In this document: positions 17,496 through 25,947 of the stretch, one piece after another
How the letters are laid out: every line of letters begins with the position of its first letter
Numbering within the stretch: the stretch's first letter is position 1
Origin: Pontibacter sp. FD36
Lineage (GTDB): Bacteria > Bacteroidota > Bacteroidia > Cytophagales > Hymenobacteraceae
DNA length: 64,000 nt
Direction of reading: 5' to 3'
Assembly: GCF_015686655.1 (NCBI RefSeq)
Contig: NZ_JADPMP010000015.1
Location: 38,754-102,753 of the forward strand
Position numbers and translations under genes: made by a program
Notes under the pieces: generated by a model
What the model saw: the letters and a program-made list of their open reading frames with translations, nothing else
What the model was told of the DNA's origin: nothing
The model's database searches: none

Positions 17496-18038
17496 TCAAA
17501 CCAAGGTTGCCCTGAAAGAAACAGCATACTGGTGAAGCACCTGCCTGAAGGTGCCGTACTTTCGCGTAGTATCCTGCCGGCTCCTTAAATGAAACGCCTG
17601 CCTGCTGGTGAAAAAATTATTAACAGTGATAAAGCAAAGGGCGCAGCGCAAGGGAAGCTTCGCCATAATCTTCCTCCAAAGCGAGCCTCTGTCGGGTTGC
17701 ACCAGTACGCCCGCCTTCGTATTGTTCTGTAAACTTGCCAGAATAAGCTGATCGAACTGCGGCCCTGGGAAATTGCCGGGTTTTAAAAAGAAAAGTATGT
17801 CGCCGGTAGCCTCAAAAGCCCCTGCCTCCAGACAGTCAGCCTTAGTAGTACCTGAGAATAGTAATGTCTTGACTTTAGGCGCATTGCCCAGGTATGGTGG
17901 CAGGGCATGGCCACCGTTCGTTCTGATGAAGATGATCTCCTTCACACACGGGGAAGCGGCGCAGCCGTTTACATACCTGCTCAGTTCTTGTATAGCTCCT
18001 TCTTTTTCCTCCAACGGGACAATTAAACTGATCTGCAT
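17496..18038 (-). CDS. Degenerate TIGR04283-like glycosyltransferase (probably non-catalytic)
   Basis: Open frame of 180 residues from ATG 18038 (MQISLIVPLEEK). It aligns with the N-terminal half of TIGR04283 transferases: ADCLEAGAFEATGDILFFLKPGNFPG matches the position of 'NAGA...GD.LYFLHAD..PP' in the gene at 15264. The metal-binding HAD is replaced by KPG. The GDQSLF acceptor loop and MED motif are also missing. The frame is intact, so it may be expressed as a regulatory or structural paralogue, or be decaying. A start at 18116 is possible but adds unalignable sequence. A Crp-type site lies 91 bases upstream of the chosen start. Confidence 0.6.
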   Translation of the reverse strand: MQISLIVPLEEKEGAIQELSRYVNGCAASPCVKEIIFIRTNGGHALPPYLGNAPKVKTLLFSGTTKADCLEAGAFEATGDILFFLKPGNFPGPQFDQLILASLQNNTKAGVLVQPDRGSLWRKIMAKLPLRCALCFITVNNFFTSRQAFHLRSRQDTTRKYGTFRQVLHQYAVSFRATLV

Positions 18039-18128
18039 TTGCCTGATTCTTAAAATAAGTGACAGTTCACCACTCTGGTCAGCCCTAATAGGCCTTTTAC
18101 AAAGAACCCCATACATAACTTCTTGTAT

Positions 18129-18144
18129 TGTCGCACAAATGACA
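18129..18144. promoter_or_regulatory. Predicted Crp/Fnr-type operator, divergent region 18038/18316
   Basis: TGTCG-CACAAA-TGACA flanked by T and A. It lies 91 bases before the glycosyltransferase-like gene (minus strand) and 172 bases before the membrane protein gene at 18316 (plus strand). The rest of this roughly 280-base gap shows no gene. Confidence 0.6.
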
Positions 18145-18315
18145 AAAGCCCTCCTTTAATGAGGTTAACTTAGTAACAGGAAAAGCTGCTGATAGGAGGA
18201 ACTTACCCAAAGCATGGTTTTCACGAACTTCTAAACACAGTATTACACGTATATAAACTGTTGATTTACAATAAACAACGAATCTTAAAAAGGTATAATG
18301 TTAGTATAACCAATT

Positions 18316-18828
18316 TTGAAACCGATCATCATTCAGGTATTAAAGGGTGGGCTTGTTGGGACAGGTCTGATGACCATTGCCCTGCTGCTGACTCCTCTTC
18401 TGGGTTTGCCCTACAGGAGTGCGCCCAGTGTGCTGGCTGAAATGATGGGAGTGCCGCTGGTAGTCGGTTGGATCACGCATTTTGTGATGGGGATCTTTTT
18501 TGCGCTGGCTTATGCTTTCTTGTTTTTAAAATTCGAGCAAAAACTAAATGACCGCCTCCAAAGGAAGATCTCCAGCAAGTATGTAAAAGGGGTGATCTTT
18601 GGTGTGATAATTTTTGCGTGCAGTCAGGTGATCAACCTGATAATGAAAGCCCTGTTTGGCGGCTTGTCAGTCGCAGAAGAAAACAAACTGCTCCTGCTAC
18701 TTAGCAGCTTGGCAGGCCATATTATATTCGGAATCATCGTGGCCCTCTTTGTAAGAAAGCCTCCCACTACGCTAAAAGCAAAGGACCCGAATTACAAAAT
18801 AGTGGATAACAGGAGCTTCCACCCGTAG
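18316..18828 (+). CDS. Four-helix membrane protein of unknown function
   Basis: Protein of 170 residues with four predicted membrane helices (about 8-28, 44-71, 88-113 and 123-146) and a basic C-terminal tail. The N-terminal 'LKGGLVGTGLMTIALLL' resembles small DUF6789-type membrane proteins seen in stress loci; the proteins at 39356 and 39957 share a similar glycine-rich first helix. The start is TTG: an in-frame stop at 18307 excludes anything earlier except the rare ATT at 18313, and the first ATG would delete part of helix 1. It is 13 bases before the glucosidase gene and probably cotranscribed with it. Confidence 0.7.
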   Translation: MKPIIIQVLKGGLVGTGLMTIALLLTPLLGLPYRSAPSVLAEMMGVPLVVGWITHFVMGIFFALAYAFLFLKFEQKLNDRLQRKISSKYVKGVIFGVIIFACSQVINLIMKALFGGLSVAEENKLLLLLSSLAGHIIFGIIVALFVRKPPTTLKAKDPNYKIVDNRSFHP

Positions 18829-18841
18829 AGACACTTCACGC

Positions 18842-21475
18842 ATGAACGCTGAACAACAAAGACTCACTGAAAACTATGCCGGCAAGGGAAAATGGCTCAA
18901 ATGGGGGCCTTACCTGAGTGAGCGACAATGGGGTACAGTGCGGGAGGACTACAGCGAAGACGCGAACCCATGGACCTACTTCCCGCACGACCATGCCCGC
19001 AGCAGGGCCTATCGATGGGGCGAAGACGGCATAGCGGGCATCAGCGACAGCAGGCAGCGGATCTGCTTTGCCCTTGCCCTATGGAACCACCATGACGCCA
19101 TCCTGAAGGAAAGACTGTTCGGACTAAGCGGCCATGAAGGCAACCACGGGGAAGACGTGAAGGAGCTCTATTATTACCTGGACAGCACCCCCACCCACTC
19201 TTACATGAAGCACCTGTACAAGTACCCTCAGGAGGCGTTCCCCTATGAGAAGCTGTTGCGTGAAAATCTAAGTCGTGGGTATTACGATTCGGAGTATGAA
19301 CTACTGGACACCGGCATATTTCAGGACGGAAAGTATTTTGATGTGTTTACCGAGTATGCCAAAGCTTCGGAAGAAGACATTTGTATCCGCATTACCCTGT
19401 GCAACCGGGGCAAAGAACCCGCCCCGCTCACGCTGCTGCCCACCCTGTGGTGCCGCAATCTCTGGAGCTTTGGCCTGTTACCACAGAAGCCGGTTATTAC
19501 CCTGAGTCCACCTGCAGCAAACTACGGCAGCGCCATGTTGCAGTATCCGAAAGTTGGTAACTATGTCTTCTATTTTGAGGCACCGGAGGATCTGTTGTTT
19601 ACGGAAAACGATACCAATACAGCGCTCCTATTCGGCTTCCCAAACCCATCACCCTATGTGAAGGACGCCTTCCACACTGCCGTAGTTGGCAATAGACCGG
19701 AACTGCTCCAGGGAAATACCGCAGGCACCAAGTTCGCACCGCTCTATCGTTTTGTTTTAGAAGGCGGGGAGGAAAAAGTAGTCCGGCTAAGGCTTCGCAA
19801 AGAAGTACTGGAAGGGGAGCCCTTTAGGGAGCCTTTTGAAGCACTCTTCAGACAGCGCATTTCGGAAGCAGACAGTTTTTACCTGGGAATCACAACCTGC
19901 AGGGATAAGGAAGAGCAACTGATACAGCGGCAGGCGCTGGCAGGCATGCTTTGGAACAAGCAGTACTATAACCTGGATATTCCCCGCTGGCTGTCGGGGG
20001 ACCCGGGGCCCCCTCCTCCACCGCTGAGCCGCGTAGATGGCAGAAACAGCCGTTGGCACACGCTTAACAACGAGGATATCATCTCCATGCCGGATAAGTG
20101 GGAGTACCCTTGGTACGCTGCCTGGGATCTGGCCTTCCATTGTGTGGCACTGGCCATGGTGGACGTGGACTTTGCCAAAAACCAGCTGATACTTTTCCTG
20201 CGCGAGTGGTACATGCACCCAAATGGACAGTTGCCGGCTTATGAATGGAGCTTTGGCGATGTAAATCCACCGGTGCATGCCTGGGGCTGCCTGCAGGTGT
20301 ACCGCATGGACAAGGAAAGAAACGGGAAAGCGGATTATCAGTTTCTGGAGCGGGCCTTTCACAAGCTGCTGATAAACTTTACCTGGTGGGTAAACCGAAA
20401 AGACCGTCAAGGCAATAATATTTTTGAGGGTGGATTCCTGGGGCTAGATAACATCGGGGTATTTGACCGGAGCGAACAAATACCCGGCGGCGGCACTCTG
20501 GAGCAGGCAGATGGCACCGCTTGGATGGCTATGTACAGCCTGAATATGCTGGAAATGGCCTTGGAGTTATCCCAGTATAATAAAAGCTACGAAGACGTAG
20601 CCACCAAGTTCTTTGAGCATTTCATTTATATCACCGAATCGCTGAACCAGATACGGGAAAACTGGGCGGGCTCGTGGAGCGAGGAAGAGGGCTTTTTTTA
20701 TGATGTGCTTTCCTTGCCGGATGGCAGTAAAACACCTATTAAGATTCGCTCGCTGGTAGGCCTGACCACCCTGTTTGCAGTACTGGTTTTGAAAAAAGAA
20801 CTGGTGGAACAATTGCCGGACTTTTACGGTCGCCTGAAGTGGTTTAAAAAGTACAGGAGGCAAAACAACGCCTATCGGGTGATTGAAGACAATGAGGAAA
20901 ATGAAGACATACTGCTATCGCTGGTACCCCGTAAACGGCTGGAAAAACTGATGGAGGCGCTGCTCAGTGAAAAAGAGTTCTTGGCTCCGGGAGGAATCAG
21001 ATCACTTTCAAAGATTCACGTAAAGCCGTATGAGCTCGCTGTGAACGGAGAGGTTTTCTCGCTGGACTATCAGCCCGGTGAAGCGACGTCACCCTTGTTC
21101 GGAGGTAACTCCAACTGGCGAGGCCCGGTGTGGTTCCCGGTAAATTACCTGCTCATCCAGTCGCTGGAAAAGTACTGCGCCTACTTTGGGGGCACCTGCA
21201 AAGTAGAGTACCCTACCGATTCTGGAAATTTACTTTCCCTGTCGGAAGTGGCCCGGGAGTTGAGTAAACGACTAATATCCATTTTTAAGGCAGATGTAAG
21301 CGGCCATCGCCGGATACACGGATTAAACGACCTATACACGAGAGACCCGCATTTCCGGGACTTGCTGCTGTTCTATGAGTATTTCCACGGAGATACCTGC
21401 AAAGGGCTCGGGGCATCCCACCAGACAGGCTGGACCGGCTTGGTGGCAGAGCTTATTAACCGAACCCATACCTGA
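18842..21475 (+). CDS. GH63-type glucosidase (MGH1-like)
   Basis: Cytoplasmic protein of 877 residues with no signal peptide. The N-terminal block YLSERQWGTVREDYSEDANPW and RAYRWGEDGIAGISD is the signature of bacterial GH63 'glucosidases' related to mannosyl-oligosaccharide glucosidase. An (alpha/alpha)6 barrel follows, with WDLAFHCVALAMVD, GQLPAYEWSFGDVNPPVHAW and, near the end, NSNWRGPVWFPVNYL. Such enzymes cleave alpha-glucosides such as glucosylglycerate-like solutes or alpha-glucans; the substrate here is not known. It is the second alpha-glucan-type hydrolase in the window after GH15. Confidence 0.87.
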   Translation: MNAEQQRLTENYAGKGKWLKWGPYLSERQWGTVREDYSEDANPWTYFPHDHARSRAYRWGEDGIAGISDSRQRICFALALWNHHDAILKERLFGLSGHEGNHGEDVKELYYYLDSTPTHSYMKHLYKYPQEAFPYEKLLRENLSRGYYDSEYELLDTGIFQDGKYFDVFTEYAKASEEDICIRITLCNRGKEPAPLTLLPTLWCRNLWSFGLLPQKPVITLSPPAANYGSAMLQYPKVGNYVFYFEAPEDLLFTENDTNTALLFGFPNPSPYVKDAFHTAVVGNRPELLQGNTAGTKFAPLYRFVLEGGEEKVVRLRLRKEVLEGEPFREPFEALFRQRISEADSFYLGITTCRDKEEQLIQRQALAGMLWNKQYYNLDIPRWLSGDPGPPPPPLSRVDGRNSRWHTLNNEDIISMPDKWEYPWYAAWDLAFHCVALAMVDVDFAKNQLILFLREWYMHPNGQLPAYEWSFGDVNPPVHAWGCLQVYRMDKERNGKADYQFLERAFHKLLINFTWWVNRKDRQGNNIFEGGFLGLDNIGVFDRSEQIPGGGTLEQADGTAWMAMYSLNMLEMALELSQYNKSYEDVATKFFEHFIYITESLNQIRENWAGSWSEEEGFFYDVLSLPDGSKTPIKIRSLVGLTTLFAVLVLKKELVEQLPDFYGRLKWFKKYRRQNNAYRVIEDNEENEDILLSLVPRKRLEKLMEALLSEKEFLAPGGIRSLSKIHVKPYELAVNGEVFSLDYQPGEATSPLFGGNSNWRGPVWFPVNYLLIQSLEKYCAYFGGTCKVEYPTDSGNLLSLSEVARELSKRLISIFKADVSGHRRIHGLNDLYTRDPHFRDLLLFYEYFHGDTCKGLGASHQTGWTGLVAELINRTHT

Positions 21476-21503
21476 AAACTGACAAAGCATACTGTATAAC
21501 AAA

Positions 21504-22625
21504 TTGCAAACACATACCATCATACCAACCCCACGCCCCGGTATACTTTTTATGCCGGATATAAGCGGCTTTACCCGGTTTGTTAATGAGACAGCTATCT
21601 CTCATAGCCAGCATATCATTGCCGAACTATTGGAGGTAATGATACAGGCGACTGGAAACGCGTTTGAGGTATCCGAAATAGAAGGTGACGCCATCCTGTT
21701 TTTCCGTCTGGAGGAACAGCCTGTGCTACACGAGCTCGAAGAGCTGGTGCATCACATTTACATTAGCTTTCACCAGCACCTAAAATATTACCAAAGGGAC
21801 CTGATTTGCCATTGTGGAGCCTGCTCGAGTGTTAGCAATCTCTCCCTTAAATTCATACTGCATTATGGCCAGCTTTCCACCCTCTCAGTTGGAGACAGGA
21901 TAAAGCTCGCGGGCAGGGATGTGATTGCAGTTCACCGCTTTCTCAAGAACAGCGTTCCACTCAAGGAATATATTTTGATTAGCAGCGAACTGGCTCAGAG
22001 CAGCAAAGCGTTACCGGAAGAACTTAGAGGTTACATACCTTTGAAAGAGAATTTTGAAGGACTTGGCGAAATATCCTACTTCTATAAACCGCTGGATGGC
22101 TGGTTAAAGTCTATCCCGGAGCCACCCCCGCTGGAGCATTTTAAGCTTCCGGTCATCAGGAGAATGGAAAAAACCCGGATAAAGGCTACTGCGGAAGAAG
22201 TACTCTATGCGCTCACAGAACCGTCGCAACGGTTGTGCTGGATGACTGGATTAAAGCGCATCACGTTGCGAAAGCACAAGATAAACAGGGTGAAAACGGT
22301 GCATGAATGCATCCTTGGTCATCAGCAGGTAGAGGTTAGGATAGAAGATTATGCACAGGACGGCGGTAAGATCAAGCTGATAGAGACCGGCACCATCCAG
22401 GTCCCTTCGCTTAAGATCACGACGCTGTACCAGATTGAACCTGTTGGTGATCAGGAAGCCATCGTAGGAATCGGCGTACATCTCACCCCGCAGCATGGCT
22501 TTCTTTCTAAACTGCTCTTACCATTGGCTAAATATTTTATGGAACTAAACAGCATAAAGAACCTGAACAACCTGAAAAAGCTACTGGAAGACAAACAAAC
22601 TAAAGCTGAAGTAGCCTGCCATTAA
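21504..22625 (+). CDS. DUF2652 protein: cyclase-like domain plus SRPBCC-like domain
   Basis: Protein of 373 residues. Residues 1-190 resemble a class III nucleotidyl cyclase: FMPDISGFTRFVNE supplies the first metal-binding Asp and SEIEGDAILFF the second. In the position of the catalytic 'VN.AAR' the sequence reads DVIAVHRF, so the Asn is lost although the Arg remains; true cyclase activity is doubtful. Residues 205-350 look like a START/SRPBCC ligand-binding domain (MEKTRIKATAEEVLYALTEPSQRLCWMTGLKRI, shown by its helix-grip pattern). The start is TTG at 21504 because the conserved PGILFMPDISGF would be cut by the next ATG. Confidence 0.75.
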   Translation: MQTHTIIPTPRPGILFMPDISGFTRFVNETAISHSQHIIAELLEVMIQATGNAFEVSEIEGDAILFFRLEEQPVLHELEELVHHIYISFHQHLKYYQRDLICHCGACSSVSNLSLKFILHYGQLSTLSVGDRIKLAGRDVIAVHRFLKNSVPLKEYILISSELAQSSKALPEELRGYIPLKENFEGLGEISYFYKPLDGWLKSIPEPPPLEHFKLPVIRRMEKTRIKATAEEVLYALTEPSQRLCWMTGLKRITLRKHKINRVKTVHECILGHQQVEVRIEDYAQDGGKIKLIETGTIQVPSLKITTLYQIEPVGDQEAIVGIGVHLTPQHGFLSKLLLPLAKYFMELNSIKNLNNLKKLLEDKQTKAEVACH

Positions 22626-22671
22626 TTTGAACAGCACATGACTATATCTTATATTTAATAAATACTTTCTG

Positions 22672-23472
22672 ATGAAACACAACCTGATTTACGCTGCACT
22701 CACGGCACTTATTTTACAAGCCTGCCAGCCGGCAGAAGATAAAACAAAAGAAGCCACAGACGTTACAGCGGGAGAGACTGCCGAACAACCGACCTATCCG
22801 GCCTACTTTAGCAAAGTGCTCGATGCGCATGGCGGTCTGGAGCAATGGAAAAAGCTGGGAAGTATGCAGTACCAGCTCACCAACAATGGAAACACCGAGA
22901 CGCACCTCATTGACCTGAATAACCGAAAGGACTTAGTAAAAGGAGACGGCTACACCATTGGGCATGATGGAAAGCAGGTATGGGTGAGCCCGAACAGAGC
23001 GGCTTATCCTGGCAAGTCAGCGAAATTTTATCACAACCTGTACTTTTATTTCTACGCCATCCCCTTTGTGCTGGCAGACCCGGGTGTGAATTATGAGCAG
23101 CTGGAGCCTATGGAGCTGCAGGGCAAAAGGTTTAACGTGATCGGCGTCTCTTTCGGAGAAGGCATTGGCGACACACCCGAAGATGAATACCGCATGCTGA
23201 TCAATCCAGAAACAAACCGTATGGTATGGCTGCTCTACACGGTCACCTTTTTCAACGGGCAGCCAAGTGAGCAGTTCAACGCGCTGAAGTATGAAGACTA
23301 CCAAGCGCACCAGGGCCTGCTGTTTCCGGCTAAATTAATCGGGTATAAGTATGAAAACGGCAAGATTGGGGATGTGCGCTATAGCGTTTCCATCGATAAC
23401 CTGCAGCTAAAGGAAGAGCAGCCTGCCCAGGATCAGTTTGAGAAGCCGGAGCAGGCCGAAGTGGAGGCTTAG
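22672..23472 (+). CDS. DUF6503-like lipoprotein
   Basis: Protein of 266 residues with a lipoprotein signal (lipobox LQAC, Cys18) and an acidic linker. The mature part starts 'VLDAHGGLEQWKKLGSMQYQL', the classic opening of the LolA-like DUF6503 family, which has a half-barrel fold that may bind lipids. Likely exposed in the periplasm. Its stop codon overlaps the stop of the convergent AhpD-like gene by 4 bases. No catalytic residues can be named. Confidence 0.8.
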   Translation: MKHNLIYAALTALILQACQPAEDKTKEATDVTAGETAEQPTYPAYFSKVLDAHGGLEQWKKLGSMQYQLTNNGNTETHLIDLNNRKDLVKGDGYTIGHDGKQVWVSPNRAAYPGKSAKFYHNLYFYFYAIPFVLADPGVNYEQLEPMELQGKRFNVIGVSFGEGIGDTPEDEYRMLINPETNRMVWLLYTVTFFNGQPSEQFNALKYEDYQAHQGLLFPAKLIGYKYENGKIGDVRYSVSIDNLQLKEEQPAQDQFEKPEQAEVEA

Positions 23473-24029
23473 TACTTATAGCCCTCGCCTTGGTCGCTTT
23501 CGAGCGCTACCCCCAGGCCCAGTACCAGGCGGTTGACGAAGTTGAAGTAAGCGATGACCAGGTGTGCATCCAGGATGGCTCTGTCGTCGTGGCCCAGTTG
23601 CTTTAGCCTGTCAATCGCCTGCTCTACCTGCTCACCGCTTGGCGCTGCGGTTAAGTGGTATGCCAGGTCACATAAAACTTGGTCCGGTTCTTCCAATCCG
23701 ATAGCAGTATAATCCTTTGCCAGCGTGTTCACCCGTTCTTCATCTTTCCAATAATGCTGCAGCGCCTGCTTGTGGTGTATCTGGCAGTATTCGCAGTTAT
23801 TTGCCGCCGACACCACCACCGCCATCATTTCGCGCTGTGCACGGTTAAGCGGGGACTTTGCGTACATAATGGACATATAAAGGTCCATGTGGTGTACAAT
23901 CGTAGCTGGGTTCAGGCTCTGGATCTTGTGTACCTCCGCCAGCTTTCCGCGCTTATTTACCAGATCATCATAGATTTTTTTTAACTCACCTGTAGCCTCT
24001 GAGTGGTCAATTACCTGTATGCGTGCCAT
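23469..24029 (-). CDS. AhpD-like peroxidase-related protein
   Basis: Carboxymuconolactone-decarboxylase/AhpD fold of 186 residues with the redox motif CEYCQIHH near residues 85-92, containing the His that relays protons in AhpD. The start at ATG 24029 (MARIQVIDHSEATGELKKIYDD) matches the family; the upstream ATG at 24062 adds an unrelated MSAELNNINIY. Such proteins reduce peroxides or peroxiredoxins. It has a Crp-type operator 220 bases upstream, in the gap shared with the divergent gene at 24443. Confidence 0.85.
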   Translation of the reverse strand: MARIQVIDHSEATGELKKIYDDLVNKRGKLAEVHKIQSLNPATIVHHMDLYMSIMYAKSPLNRAQREMMAVVVSAANNCEYCQIHHKQALQHYWKDEERVNTLAKDYTAIGLEEPDQVLCDLAYHLTAAPSGEQVEQAIDRLKQLGHDDRAILDAHLVIAYFNFVNRLVLGLGVALESDQGEGYKY

Positions 24030-24248
24030 GTAAATATTTATATTATTTAATTCAGCTGACAATATACTGCCTTTGCCTGCAAAGCAAAAAGTTATAAGGA
24101 AGGCCCTGCTGAAGAAAAAGGATTAAATAATGGGTGCACACAATTAAATTGTGACTCAAATAATGTCCTGTATATCGTGGCAACAGCTTTCGTGAGTTAC
24201 CCTTTATCTGACAGCTCAACCTTTGTTTATCACTAAAAACTTCAGTTT

Positions 24249-24264
24249 TGTCGTGTAACTGACA
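24249..24264. promoter_or_regulatory. Predicted Crp/Fnr-type operator, gap 24030-24442
   Basis: TGTCG-TGTAAC-TGACA flanked by T and A. It lies 220 bases upstream of the AhpD-like gene and 179 bases upstream of the sugar-dehydrogenase-like gene. The gap of about 410 bases otherwise holds only a weak 86-codon frame on the minus strand that I do not accept as a gene, and a poorer copy of the motif at 24320. Confidence 0.6.
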
Positions 24265-24442
24265 AAGCTGCTGCCATATCGCCTTAACAGTAGACTCAAA
24301 GGCTTTTTTCATAGCTCCATGTCGTATAAATGACTACCAAAGGCGCTCTAGCAGGTGCTGCCAAGCTTTCTAAAATAACTCATTAAGTAGGGGCAAAGTA
24401 TAATAAAAGTGCTAAACAAGTTTTACATCATCAATTATAACT

Positions 24443-25900
24443 ATGAAAAAAAAATTACCGCTAACCAGATTATTCCTGCTGGTCTTCCTGCTCTATATGG
24501 CAGCAAGTTGTTCCAAAATGAAGACTATGATGAAGACAAAGCAACGCGATATTGCCATAGAACGGACGGTAAATGCCAATGATGTGCAGGTGCCGCCAGG
24601 ATACAAGGTAGAAGCTGTGGCAACCAGTCTTACTTTTCCTTCCGGAATTACTTTTGATGAGCAGGGCAACGTGTATTTTATAGAAGCTGGTTACTCTTAT
24701 ATAGATGTTTTCAAGAAGCCGCGCCTGGTGCAGCTAATGGCGAACGGTGAAACTAGGTCGATTGCAGAGGGCGAGGATAAAGGTCCTTGGAACGGTGTGA
24801 CCTATAAAAATGGCAGCTTTTATGTGGCGGAGGGAAACATCGAAAAAGGAGGCCGTATCCTCAGGATTACAAAAGACGGGCAGACAACGGCTATCGTGGA
24901 GAACCTCCCCCGCTTCGGTGACCACCAGACAAATGGCCCTGTCATCGGAAACGATGGCTATATCTACTTCGGGCAAGGAACGACCACTAACTCCGGTATA
25001 GTAGGCAAAGACAATTATCTGATGGGATGGCTTGCTGATAACAAGCAACTTCATGACATTCCGTGCCAAGACATTATACTGTCTGGCAAAAATTTCACTA
25101 CCCCCAACATATTATCCGGCGAAGGTGCCGACCTGACCTCCACCGGGGCATATGTACCTTATGGAACCGCTACCAAGCCCGGCCAAGTAATACAAGGCCG
25201 CGTACCTTGTACTGGCGCTATCATGCGCGTACCCGAAACAGGAGGATCTGTGGAGTTGGTGGCCTGGGGCTTGCGTAACCCCTATGGCATGGCTTTTTCA
25301 CCTGATGGACGTCTTTTTATAACTGAAAACAGCTTCGATGCCCGTGGCACAAGGCCTATTGTAACCCAAGGCGACCATCTGTGGGAAGTAAAGCAAGGTG
25401 CCTGGTATGGCTGGCCTGATTTTGAGGGCGGCGCTCCGTTGAACTCCGATAAGTATAAACGCCCGGGCGAAGAGGCTCCTGCCCCACTCCTGCAGCAGCA
25501 CCCAGGCACGCCACCGCAGCCAGCTGCCGTGCTGGGGATTCACTCCTCCTCTAATGGTATCGCGTTCTCTAACGATGCATTTGGCTATGGCGGACAAGCC
25601 TTCATCGCTCAGTTCGGTGACATGACCCCAACCACCGGTACCACCAACCAGCCCACCGGATTTAAGGTGGCGCGGGTAGACGTGAACACTGGCCAGGTGA
25701 CAGACTTTGCCACCAATAAAAAACCGGGACCGTCATCGGCGCACCAAAATAACGGCGGATTAGAAAGGCCACTAGGTATAGGCTTCTCCCCCGATGGCAA
25801 GAGCATGTACATCGCCGACTTTGGTATTATGACGGTAAGTCCTATGGGACCCACGCCGCAGGAAGGTACCGGAGTTATCTGGAAGATTACAAAAGATTAA
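24443..25900 (+). CDS. PQQ-dependent sugar dehydrogenase-like lipoprotein
   Basis: Protein of 485 residues with a lipoprotein signal (lipobox AASC, Cys23). The mature part is a six-bladed beta-propeller of the glucose/sorbosone dehydrogenase type. VPPGYKVEAVATSLTFPSGITFDEQGNVYFIEAG opens blade 1 and 'AWGLRNPYGMAFSPDGRLFITENSFDARGTRPI' is the signature of these soluble dehydrogenase-like propellers; 'GWPDFEGG' also fits. Predicted location is the periplasm, oxidising an aldose or alcohol with PQQ if the cofactor is available; PQQ synthesis genes are not in the window. A Crp-type site lies 179 bases upstream. Confidence 0.8.
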   Translation: MKKKLPLTRLFLLVFLLYMAASCSKMKTMMKTKQRDIAIERTVNANDVQVPPGYKVEAVATSLTFPSGITFDEQGNVYFIEAGYSYIDVFKKPRLVQLMANGETRSIAEGEDKGPWNGVTYKNGSFYVAEGNIEKGGRILRITKDGQTTAIVENLPRFGDHQTNGPVIGNDGYIYFGQGTTTNSGIVGKDNYLMGWLADNKQLHDIPCQDIILSGKNFTTPNILSGEGADLTSTGAYVPYGTATKPGQVIQGRVPCTGAIMRVPETGGSVELVAWGLRNPYGMAFSPDGRLFITENSFDARGTRPIVTQGDHLWEVKQGAWYGWPDFEGGAPLNSDKYKRPGEEAPAPLLQQHPGTPPQPAAVLGIHSSSNGIAFSNDAFGYGGQAFIAQFGDMTPTTGTTNQPTGFKVARVDVNTGQVTDFATNKKPGPSSAHQNNGGLERPLGIGFSPDGKSMYIADFGIMTVSPMGPTPQEGTGVIWKITKD

Positions 25901-25947
25901 AAATAAAGGAAATAACAGATTTAACAATAACCAGCCAAAAACGAACT

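Noticed and set aside
24052..24312. 86-codon frame on the minus strand
   Set aside because: No recognisable family, no good ribosome site, and it overlaps a predicted operator; composition looks non-coding.
24320..24335. TGTCG-TATAAA-TGACT, weak copy of the operator motif
   Set aside because: The last base departs from the motif (T instead of A); kept only as a possible weak site beside the exact one at 24249.
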